The notes beneath the pieces were generated by a model. It saw only the letters and a list, made by a program, of their open reading frames with translations. It had not been told where the DNA came from and searched no databases. The position numbers and the translations under genes are program-made. Positions 56,563 through 64,000 of a DNA stretch of 64,000 nucleotides are shown piece after piece (within the stretch, counting starts at the first letter, position 1; each line of letters opens with the position of its first letter). Source of the DNA: Planctomycetota bacterium. Its GTDB lineage: Bacteria > Planctomycetota > UBA8742 > UBA2392. The stretch lies in assembly GCA_019636195.1 (NCBI GenBank), contig JAHBYA010000002.1:82311-146310 (forward strand), read 5' to 3'.

Positions 56563-57948
56563 CTACGCCGCTTTGCGCTTCACCAGCATCAGCAGACCCA
56601 AACCCAGCACCAGCGGCACGGCCTGAAACAGCAGCGCCGCTTTCCAGCCGGTCAGGTCATTGCCGCTTATCCGGGTCGTCTGGTCGTAAATGATCCCGAA
56701 CAGGGCGCTGCCGATCACACTGAGCTTGGTCGTAATGCCGTACAGGCCGAAGTATTCGCCCACCTTCTCGCGCGGGCTGAGTTCAATCAGCAGCTTGCGT
56801 CCCGCGGTCCAGATGCCCGCCAGGCCAAGCGCGCCGAAGCCGCATATCCCGGTCATGTACAGCAGCAGGTTGGTGCCGCCTCCCAGCGCGGCCCCCAGCA
56901 GGCCCAGTGCCAGAAAGGCCGCCGACAGGCGCAGCACGCGCAGGCTGCCGAAGCGGTCCGTCATGAAGCCCAGCGTCACGCCGAACAGCAGCGCCAGAAA
57001 GTTAAGGCTCAACCCGGCGTAGGTCAGCAGCGCGGTCGGCGTCTCGATTGCCATGCCGAACAGGCTGGGTGTGTCACCGCGCGGCTTCCAGAGCGGTTCG
57101 GCGGCTGTTCCGTGGTTGACGAAAAAAGTGCCGCGCGTGAAGTCGCCGAAGTACAGGATGGCCGTGTTGAGCACATCGACGCAGAAGAAGTTACCAAGCA
57201 AGAACCACATGACGGCGCGGTCTCTTGGAAGGCCTTTGATCGTGCGCAACACGGAAAGGAACTGCCGCTTCACGAGCGCGCCAGAAAACGGTTCACGGGA
57301 AACGACCCGCCGCTCCTTGACCAGCACGAAGCAGGGCAAAGCAAGCCCGAAAAACAAGCCCGCCGAGATAACGAACGTGATGGTGTAGCCGTACTTTTCC
57401 GGCAAGCCCAGCAGCACGACGATCAACATCGTGCCGATGTAGCCCAAACCCACGCCCATGCCCGAAACCAGCCCCTGGTGCTTGTCGGCTGCCACGCTGG
57501 GCAGAAGCGAGTTGTAAAACACCAACGCCGCGTTGTAGCCCACGTTGGCGATGAAAAACGCGCCCATGATCAGCACTGTGCTGTCGCTGAGGCCAAAGCA
57601 CGCCAGGCCGCCGATGCAGGCCATGGTCGAGACAATCAGGTACATCCGCGCGCGCCCGGTGTGGTCCGCCAGCGATGCAAACACGGGCACACACAGGCCG
57701 GCTGCAATCATGCTGGCGCTGTTGACGATGCCCTGGATGCTGCGGCCGCCGAACAGCTCGCCCACATATGGTGCAAACAGGTAGGTCAGCACGGCGGCAT
57801 AGACAGTGTTGGCTGTGTCGTACAGCACCCACGCGCCGCTGGGCAGCTTGAGTGTGCGCGCCAGCGTTGATGGCGGTGCGGGCGGCGCAATGTGCTCGCC
57901 GGTTTCAAGCGGCGGAGGCGGCACGTGTGAGCCGACAGGATCAGTCAT
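56563..57948 (-). CDS. MFS transporter of the Atg22/UMF1 type
   Basis: 461 residues with about 12 membrane helices after a Pro-rich N-terminal tail (VPPPPLETGEHIAPPAPP). The opening WVLYDTANTVYAAVLTYLFA matches the W-x-LYD-x-AN signature of the Atg22/UMF1 family, and LADHTGRARMYLI is the MFS loop 2-3 motif. A 40-residue loop between helices 7 and 8 (WKPRGDTPSLFG) is longer than usual. Substrate unknown; relatives move amino acids or small metabolites. It lies 66 bp upstream of the transketolase subunit on the same strand. Confidence 0.9.
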   Translation of the reverse strand: MTDPVGSHVPPPPLETGEHIAPPAPPSTLARTLKLPSGAWVLYDTANTVYAAVLTYLFAPYVGELFGGRSIQGIVNSASMIAAGLCVPVFASLADHTGRARMYLIVSTMACIGGLACFGLSDSTVLIMGAFFIANVGYNAALVFYNSLLPSVAADKHQGLVSGMGVGLGYIGTMLIVVLLGLPEKYGYTITFVISAGLFFGLALPCFVLVKERRVVSREPFSGALVKRQFLSVLRTIKGLPRDRAVMWFLLGNFFCVDVLNTAILYFGDFTRGTFFVNHGTAAEPLWKPRGDTPSLFGMAIETPTALLTYAGLSLNFLALLFGVTLGFMTDRFGSLRVLRLSAAFLALGLLGAALGGGTNLLLYMTGICGFGALGLAGIWTAGRKLLIELSPREKVGEYFGLYGITTKLSVIGSALFGIIYDQTTRISGNDLTGWKAALLFQAVPLVLGLGLLMLVKRKAA

Positions 57949-57980
57949 GGCGGCAGCTTGCTAAAGGGGCGGCGCAAAAC

Positions 57981-58005
57981 AAGAACCGCGCGCATGAGCG
58001 CGCGG
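57981..58005 (+). repeat. GAACCGC hairpin, third copy
   Basis: AAGAA followed by CCGCGCGC-ATGA-GCGCGCGG (57986-58005), a perfect 8-bp stem. It matches the consensus of the two hairpins at 33712-33777. It lies between the MFS gene and the small gene at 58023. Confidence 0.65.
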
Positions 58006-58022
58006 CAACACGTGGAAGGTCT

Positions 58023-58226
58023 CTAGCTTGTGTAGCTTATCGCGCGGCGGCGGGCGCTGTCGTCCTGGATCTTCTTGGCAAACTGATCGACTTCAATTTC
58101 AGTGTAGAACTGGCGCTCGCGCTTGCGGGTTTGAAACCACGCGCCCTTGGTTCCATCGGCAACGCCGGCTTCAACAAAGGTGAGTTCGCGTACTGCGCAG
58201 AACGTGGCAATGTTTGCAGCGTTCAT
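58023..58226 (-). CDS. Small hypothetical protein
   Basis: 67 residues from the ATG at 58226, with GGGGGA about 8 nt upstream. Soluble and charged: FVEAGVADGTKGAWFQTRKR, then EIEVDQFAKKIQDDSARRRA. Codon use with strongly G/C third positions matches neighbouring genes, supporting a real gene. No family recognised. Confidence 0.65.
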   Translation of the reverse strand: MNAANIATFCAVRELTFVEAGVADGTKGAWFQTRKRERQFYTEIEVDQFAKKIQDDSARRRAISYTS

Positions 58227-58381
58227 GGCATGTCCCCCGGCGGCCTGCTTAACCACTAACGCATGAGGTCTTCACAGTCAAAGGCGTTTTCTGACGCTCC
58301 CTTAAAAATTCGCGCTACTCCGTAAACGCATGGCCCTTACGGACTTTTCCCGGTTATCCAATTTGCTTCAACAATGCGGCC

Positions 58382-59580
<1,199 letters not shown>

Positions 59581-59584
<4 letters not shown>

Positions 59585-60438
59585 GGCTGTGTCCCGGGCA
59601 CATGCGGCTCAATCGTGTCAAAACTGCCGAGCAGTTGCAGGTAGGTCGTGTGTTCGCGCAATTCCGCCAGCGCGGCGCGCACAGGCTCATCGTCAAAGCG
59701 TCCGGCGATCTCGACGTAGGTGGCATAGTCCCAGCGGCTGGCGCGGGATGGGCGCGCGACTACCGACGTGATGTTGATCTGGTGATCCTTGAACGCAGCC
59801 AGCGCCTCCATCAGCGCGCCGGGCCGGTGCTTGAGTTCAAACAGCATGGCGGTCGTGACATTGGCGGCCTCCGGCGCGGGCGCGACTTTCTGGGCCGAAA
59901 GCGAAATGAAGCGCGTCGTGCCGTCGCTGCTGTTTTCGATGCCCGGTTGCAGCACACGCAGGCCGAAGATGCTGGCTGCGAAGTCGCTGCATACCACGGC
60001 TTCTTTCTTGTCGCCGCGGCGCACGAGGTCAGCCAGGTACTCGGCGCTGTCGTAGCGCGCGAAAATCTCGACGCCGGACAGGCGGCTCATGTAGTTGCCG
60101 CACAGGAACAGGATTGCCGGGTGGGCGTAAATGCGCTTGATGTTTTCGGGGTGCGTGCCCTGCTGGCCCGCAAGGTTGTAGCGCTCGTGGAAGCGTATGT
60201 CGCGCGCGAAATACACGCGAGTCGCGCGCAGCAGGTTCAAGATCTCGAAGTTCGTGCCCCATTCCGTGCTTTCGGCGCGGATCACGCCTTGCTGGCACGA
60301 GCCGTCAATCACGGCGTCAACGACAGCCTGCGTGCTCTGGCAGGGCACGGTGGCGATGTCTTCACTGGAGTACATCCACGCTGCCGCCGCCTCGGCGTAG
60401 CTCCCACGCTGGCCATGGAATGCGATCTTCACGTTCAA
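59581..60438 (-). CDS. pheA: Prephenate (arogenate) dehydratase with ACT domain, divergent
   Basis: 285 residues. The order of a PDT domain then ACT is clear: IAFHGQRGSYAEAAA, GVIRAESTEWGTNFEILNLL, the catalytic TRF region DGTTRFISLS, then ACT HRPGALMEALAAF and INITSVVARPSR. Differences from the family norm: the ENSxxG substrate motif is ESTEWG and the first glycine loop has GQRGSY rather than GPxGTF. No chorismate mutase domain is attached. Coupled to the aminotransferase gene, consistent with prephenate or arogenate being processed by the pair. Confidence 0.88.
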
Positions 60439-60535
60439 CCTCGTTGAGCACGCAAACTAGAACACAATGGACGGTCGCACAATGGTCCCGCCGCCACCGG
60501 GCAATCGCGAACATTGCCGGGCCAGCGTGCTGGTA

Positions 60536-60943
60536 TCAGGCCCCTTTGCGGGGAGCGGCAGGCGGTTGCTGTCCCGCAATGCTGAGCCAAGCCATGCGCA
60601 GCTCGCCGAGCAGGCTTTCGAGCGTCTTTGCCTCTTCGGGGGTCAGGTTGCCCTTGGTCTTGTCACGCAGCATGCCAATGGTGTCAATCAGGTAGCGCGC
60701 GTACATCGGGTCAAACTCGTGCTGCTGCGTCATCGGGTTGGGGATGGCGCCAAGCAGGATCATCGCATGGGTGGCCAGACTGGCACAGTGCTGCAAGAAG
60801 TCAGGTGCCTGCAGCGGTTCATCTGGCTGGTGTTGTTGTGACGGGTTGGACTTCTCAGCCAGTTCTTCCTTTTCCTTCTCGGCCTGCTGCTTCCAGTCCG
60901 AGTCGATAATGAGCTTGGGTTTCTCTTCGGGCGTGTCCGGCAT
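60536..60943 (-). CDS. DUF1844 family protein
   Basis: 135 residues. A charged N-terminal half (KPKLIIDSDWKQQAEKEKEE) is followed by the DUF1844 core: FLQHCASLATHAMILLGAIP, DPMYARYLIDTIGMLRDKTK, GNLTPEEAKTLESLLGELRM. The family is widespread in PVC bacteria, Acidobacteria and Deltaproteobacteria and has no known function. It lies 11 bp after the lipoprotein gene on the same strand. Confidence 0.93.
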   Translation of the reverse strand: MPDTPEEKPKLIIDSDWKQQAEKEKEELAEKSNPSQQHQPDEPLQAPDFLQHCASLATHAMILLGAIPNPMTQQHEFDPMYARYLIDTIGMLRDKTKGNLTPEEAKTLESLLGELRMAWLSIAGQQPPAAPRKGA

Positions 60944-60954
60944 GGAGTTCCTGT

Positions 60955-61554
60955 TCAGCGGCCTGACCGCAGTTGCTCTTCTTTCAGTCTTTCGGCCTTT
61001 GGGGTTGGCTTGTTGCCTCCGCCGGACTTCTCGACAAACAGAGCCTCCATGCGGCCCATCAGCGCCATCACTTCAAAGTTGTCCGAGCCTTGTGAGATCC
61101 AGTCCGCCTCCATGGGGCGCTTGATATCGCTGCGCTGCTCGCGGTTGACGGCAATGCTCACGCGGGTGTGGTCAAGCTTGGCTTTGCGTTGCTGATCTTC
61201 CTTCATCTTTGCAAGGTTGTCGGCGTCGTCCTGGTCAATCGGCTGAAACTCGCCGGGCTTGCGGTCGGTGTAGATAGTCGTGATCTTGATGTATGCCCTG
61301 CGCCGCACGTCGTTGCCCGGGTACGGGTTGCCGGTCTGGTACAAGTTCCAGTCCGTTTCAAGGTAGATTTCGGGTTTGTCATTAACCCAGTTCTCTTCGA
61401 CGTTGGTGACCATGTAGCCTTCCGACTGCAACACACTGACCATGGCGTCGTAGGCCTGTTCGCGCGGCACGGCAAAGTCGCGATAGTAATAGTCCTTGTG
61501 GGTCACACAGCCGGTGAGCATCGCCAGCGCAAGGCAGCAACCAAGTATCCGCAC
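60955..61554 (-). CDS. Lipoprotein of unknown function
   Basis: 199 residues from a GTG at 61554, preferred over a TTG two codons earlier because GAGG lies 7 nt before the GTG. Signal peptide MRILGCCLALAMLTGC ends in the lipobox LTGC. The mature part has FAVPREQAYDAMVSVLQSEG, YLETDWNLYQTGNPYPGNDV and RRRAYIKITTIYTDRKPG, which look like a small alpha/beta periplasmic domain. The C-terminus is charged. Family not recognised; operon with DUF1844. Confidence 0.82.
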   Translation of the reverse strand: MRILGCCLALAMLTGCVTHKDYYYRDFAVPREQAYDAMVSVLQSEGYMVTNVEENWVNDKPEIYLETDWNLYQTGNPYPGNDVRRRAYIKITTIYTDRKPGEFQPIDQDDADNLAKMKEDQQRKAKLDHTRVSIAVNREQRSDIKRPMEADWISQGSDNFEVMALMGRMEALFVEKSGGGNKPTPKAERLKEEQLRSGR

Positions 61555-61658
61555 GGGCAAACCTCAACAGGGGCAACGCGGGGAAGAGTGCAAGTCTAGC
61601 GGCAACCGGCGCCCGCTACAATGCTTGGTCCAGCGCTTTGAGCCCCGCCAAATGCTGC

Positions 61659-61664
61659 TACACT
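61659..61664 (+). promoter_or_regulatory. TACACT -10-like box before mqnE
   Basis: TACACT ends 8 nt before the mqnE ATG; TTTGAG lies 16 bp further upstream. No Shine-Dalgarno is present, so a leaderless or near-leaderless mRNA is plausible. Confidence 0.35.
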
Positions 61665-61672
61665 GCCGCGCC

Positions 61673-62779
61673 ATGAACACCCTGGTTGCCGCCAGCGACA
61701 TTGCCGACCTGGTGGAGAAAGTTGAAGCAGGACAGCGCCTGAACCCTGAAGACGGGTTGCGGCTTTTCGCGACGCGCGACATTGCCGCGCTGGGCTATGC
61801 CGCGAATCTGGTGCGCGAACGCCTCCACGGCGACGTGACAACCTACATCGTCAATCGCTACCTGCACTACAGCAACGTTTGCTGGGATACCTGCAAGTTC
61901 TGCAGCTTTTACCGCAAGCCCGGCGAGCCGGGAAGCTTCACGCGCAGCGTGCCCGAGATCATCGACTGGGCCCGGCGCTTTGAGGGCCAGGGCGTGCAGG
62001 AGCTGCACATCGTCGGGGGCCTGCACCCTTCGCTCAAATACGACTACTACCTTGACCTGTTGCGCGGCCTCAAGACCGTGTTGCCGGGCACGTCTTTGAA
62101 AGGCTTCACCGCCGTCGAAGTGGACTGGTTTGCACGCATCGCCCGCAAGGACGCGCGCACCGTCATGCGCGATTTGCACGATGCAGGGTTGGACAGCCTG
62201 ACCGGCGGCGGCGCGGAAATTTTCGCCGAGCACGTGCGCAAGCTGATCTGCCCCAACAAGATCGATGCGGCGCGCTATTTTGAGATTCACGGCATCGCCC
62301 ATGAGATGGGCCTGAAAACGCAGGTCACCATGCTGTACGGCCACATTGAGAGCGATGCCGACCGCGTGGACCACCTGCTGCGGGTGCGAGACCACCAGGA
62401 CCGTACAAATGGCTTCCAGGTTTTCATCCCGCTTGCGTATCACCCCGAGAACAATGCACTGAAAGCCCGTCGGGCCACGGGCATGACCGACCTGAAGGTG
62501 TACGCCGTCTCAAGGCTCATGCTTGATAACGTGCCCCACATCAAGTGCTACTGGATCAGCGCCGGCCTCAAGCTGGCGCAGGTCGCGCTCAGCCACGGCG
62601 TGGACGACCTTGACGGCATCGTGTATGAGCACGAGCGTATCTTTCACGATGCGGGCTCAGCCACACCGCAGCAATTGTCAGAAGACGCATTGCGAAAGAT
62701 GATCACCGATGCCGGTCGCACGCCATGCCGGCGCGACGCCCGATACCGCCTGCTTGAAGCCGTCGGGGCCGCCGACTGA
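61673..62779 (+). CDS. mqnE: Aminofutalosine synthase (radical SAM)
   Basis: 368 residues from the ATG at 61673; the earlier frame overlaps the lipoprotein promoter region. Radical SAM cluster motif C-x3-C-x2-C in NVCWDTCKFCSFYR, then ELHIVGGLHPSLKYDYYLDL, TVEVDW-like AVEVDWFARIARK, TGGGAEIFAEHVR, QVTMLYGHIESDADRVDHLL and FQVFIPLAYHPENN, all typical of MqnE rather than MqnC. It joins carboxyvinyloxybenzoate and adenosine in the futalosine route to menaquinone. No other mqn genes are in the window. Confidence 0.93.
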   Translation: MNTLVAASDIADLVEKVEAGQRLNPEDGLRLFATRDIAALGYAANLVRERLHGDVTTYIVNRYLHYSNVCWDTCKFCSFYRKPGEPGSFTRSVPEIIDWARRFEGQGVQELHIVGGLHPSLKYDYYLDLLRGLKTVLPGTSLKGFTAVEVDWFARIARKDARTVMRDLHDAGLDSLTGGGAEIFAEHVRKLICPNKIDAARYFEIHGIAHEMGLKTQVTMLYGHIESDADRVDHLLRVRDHQDRTNGFQVFIPLAYHPENNALKARRATGMTDLKVYAVSRLMLDNVPHIKCYWISAGLKLAQVALSHGVDDLDGIVYEHERIFHDAGSATPQQLSEDALRKMITDAGRTPCRRDARYRLLEAVGAAD

Positions 62780-62789
62780 GGACGAGACC

Positions 62790-64000
62790 ATGACCAGGAA
62801 TCTGCTGTTGGCTGTGCTGCTGCTGTTTGCCTGTGCGTGCGTCGCGCAGGCCGCAAACACCCAGCCCTCGGGCGAAAACAAGGAAGACGGCAAGGAAGAA
62901 GCCCCGCCCGTGCCGCCCGAGATTCCAGCCGACTACGCCGACTTCGTGCGCAAGACCTTCCCCGGCGTTGACCCGACCGGCGAGCACAACCTGTTTGACC
63001 TGAAGAACCCGGCAGACCCTGCCAAGCGTCACGACTACACCGCCAACATGGCGCGGCTGGTACTGCTGTATCTGCAGGAACTGCAGATGGGCAGCAGCCT
63101 GCTGAAACTGTTTGACCACTACGGACGCGGCAAACAGGGCGAGAACCCGACGTTCAAGGTGCTGCACGCGATCGTGATGCTGCAGTTCCCGCCCGGCAAA
63201 CCCAACATCTCCGAGGCATCGAAGCTGCTGCGCGAAGCAGCCGAGACGCACAAGGACTTTGCCTACGCGTGGTACTACATCGCCCAAGTCGAAATGATCG
63301 GCGGCCAGCAGGAGTCGCGCGGCACCAAGCCCGCCCTGGAGGCCCTGGACAAGGCGCTATCCATCCGCAAGGACTTCATCCAGGCACTGGTGCTGAAGGC
63401 CCAGATCCTGATCAACATGAAGCCGCCCCGCAACTCGGAAGTGCTGAAGTTCGTTGAACCCGTGCTGAAGGGCCCGTTGCCGCCCGACGCCGACGACTAC
63501 TCGGACCTGTTGCAGATGTACTTTGCGGTGGCCGGCGCCGAGGCATTCAAGGTCATGGTCAATGAGCACCTCAAGCGCCCGGAGATGACCGACCGCTTTC
63601 GCCTGCGCGCGCTGGTGTTGCAGGCCAACGCCCACATGGCGCTCAACCAGTATGATGACGCCATAGGCTGGCTGGAAAAGGCACGGGCGCTGGTCAGCGT
63701 AGAGGCCGAGCCGCGAGCGGCGCAGCAGCTGGCGCGCAACCTGGCCATCTGCTGGGCAAGCAAGGCGATGGCGACCAAGAACGACAAAGAGCTGTTCCAG
63801 AAGTTCGCCGACGAGGCTCACCGCTACCACCTGGAAGCCGCCGAGGTTGAACGCAGAAACATGCCGGTGGCGCTGCGCGGCCCTGAGGCTGTGGTGTATG
63901 TTGACTTTCTGGTTCGCGCGATGAGCCGCGTTGAGCAAGCCATCCAGTGGTTACGCGGCTATTTGGACGACACCGACCTGATGGTCGCACAACGCTACAG
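62790..64000 (+). CDS. Secreted TPR protein (C-terminus beyond window)
   Basis: Open from the ATG at 62790 (GAGGA 7 nt upstream, overlapping the mqnE stop) to the window end, 403 codons. Signal peptide MTRNLLLAVLLLFACAC then VAQA. After an acidic Pro-rich spacer come TPR units: AYAWYYIAQVEMIGGQQESR, ALEALDKALSIRKDFIQALV, RFRLRALVLQANAHMALNQY and DDAIGWLEKARALV. Similar in style to the secreted repeat proteins at the window start. The role is unknown. Confidence 0.88.
   Translation, partial: MTRNLLLAVLLLFACACVAQAANTQPSGENKEDGKEEAPPVPPEIPADYADFVRKTFPGVDPTGEHNLFDLKNPADPAKRHDYTANMARLVLLYLQELQMGSSLLKLFDHYGRGKQGENPTFKVLHAIVMLQFPPGKPNISEASKLLREAAETHKDFAYAWYYIAQVEMIGGQQESRGTKPALEALDKALSIRKDFIQALVLKAQILINMKPPRNSEVLKFVEPVLKGPLPPDADDYSDLLQMYFAVAGAEAFKVMVNEHLKRPEMTDRFRLRALVLQANAHMALNQYDDAIGWLEKARALVSVEAEPRAAQQLARNLAICWASKAMATKNDKELFQKFADEAHRYHLEAAEVERRNMPVALRGPEAVVYVDFLVRAMSRVEQAIQWLRGYLDDTDLMVAQRY

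Noticed and set aside
55834..57870. 678-codon plus-strand frame opposite transketolase and MFS genes
   Set aside because: His/Gln/Ala-rich shadow spanning two recognisable minus-strand genes.

Overview
The window is about 64 kb of GC-rich bacterial chromosome, densely coding on both strands, with no rRNA, CRISPR array, transposase or complete prophage visible. Gene content suggests the PVC superphylum, most likely Planctomycetota or a relative. The pointers are a DUF1844 protein, futalosine-pathway menaquinone synthesis (MqnE), ribonuclease-inhibitor-like leucine-rich proteins, FHA and TPR proteins, and a pilMNOPQ-like locus resembling the Akkermansia type-IV-pilus-like cluster. This placement is inference; no rRNA or ribosomal marker is present.

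Layout. 1-13.5 kb (minus): an envelope locus running PilM-PilN fusion, PilO/Amuc_1100-like protein, EF-hand membrane protein (in the pilP position), lipoprotein secretin, and two secreted TPR proteins. 13.7-21.2 kb: a hypothetical protein, a secreted protein with a MYXO/Synerg-CTERM-like tail, an XRE-TPR regulator with upstream dyads, 3-methyladenine glycosylase, O-methyltransferase, an LRR protein and a TPR protein. 21.2-25.0 kb: a minus-strand operon (DUF4242 protein, di-iron ferritin-like protein, ArsM/UbiE-like methyltransferase), divergent from a winged-helix TPR regulator. The methyltransferase gene carries an in-frame TGA at the position of a conserved Cys, followed by a bacterial SECIS-like hairpin, so it is a candidate selenoprotein gene. 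25.0-30.0 kb: tRNA-Val(UAC), an RND efflux fusion protein and pump, and modular hairpin repeats.

30.0-43.7 kb: a histidine operon on the minus strand (hisZ-G-D-C-B, then hisH-A-A2-F-IE). It is split by a plus-strand insert coding for an HK97-capsid-like protein, a Cys-rich protein and a secreted leucine-rich protein. HisIE is fused to a RelA/SpoT-type HD hydrolase domain with all visible metal and catalytic motifs intact. HisA is duplicated and the second copy has lost the usual N-terminal catalytic Asp. No histidinol-phosphatase is seen.

43.8-64 kb: cytochrome c lipoprotein and ABC ATPase; an operon of an L7/L12-CTD-like acidic protein, a small protein, an FHA protein and a twice-anchored membrane protein; aroB-dprA; a homocysteine methyltransferase-MTHFR fusion; plsY-gpsA; a C-terminal transketolase subunit; an Atg22-type MFS transporter; an aspartate aminotransferase-prephenate dehydratase pair; DUF1844; a lipoprotein; mqnE; and a truncated secreted TPR protein.

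Palindromic intergenic repeats are frequent. Some are built so that their terminal GTAGCAT supplies the TAG stop codon of the adjoining gene. Several plus-strand genes lack a Shine-Dalgarno and carry a TATACT-like box 6-11 nt before the ATG, suggesting leaderless or near-leaderless transcripts.
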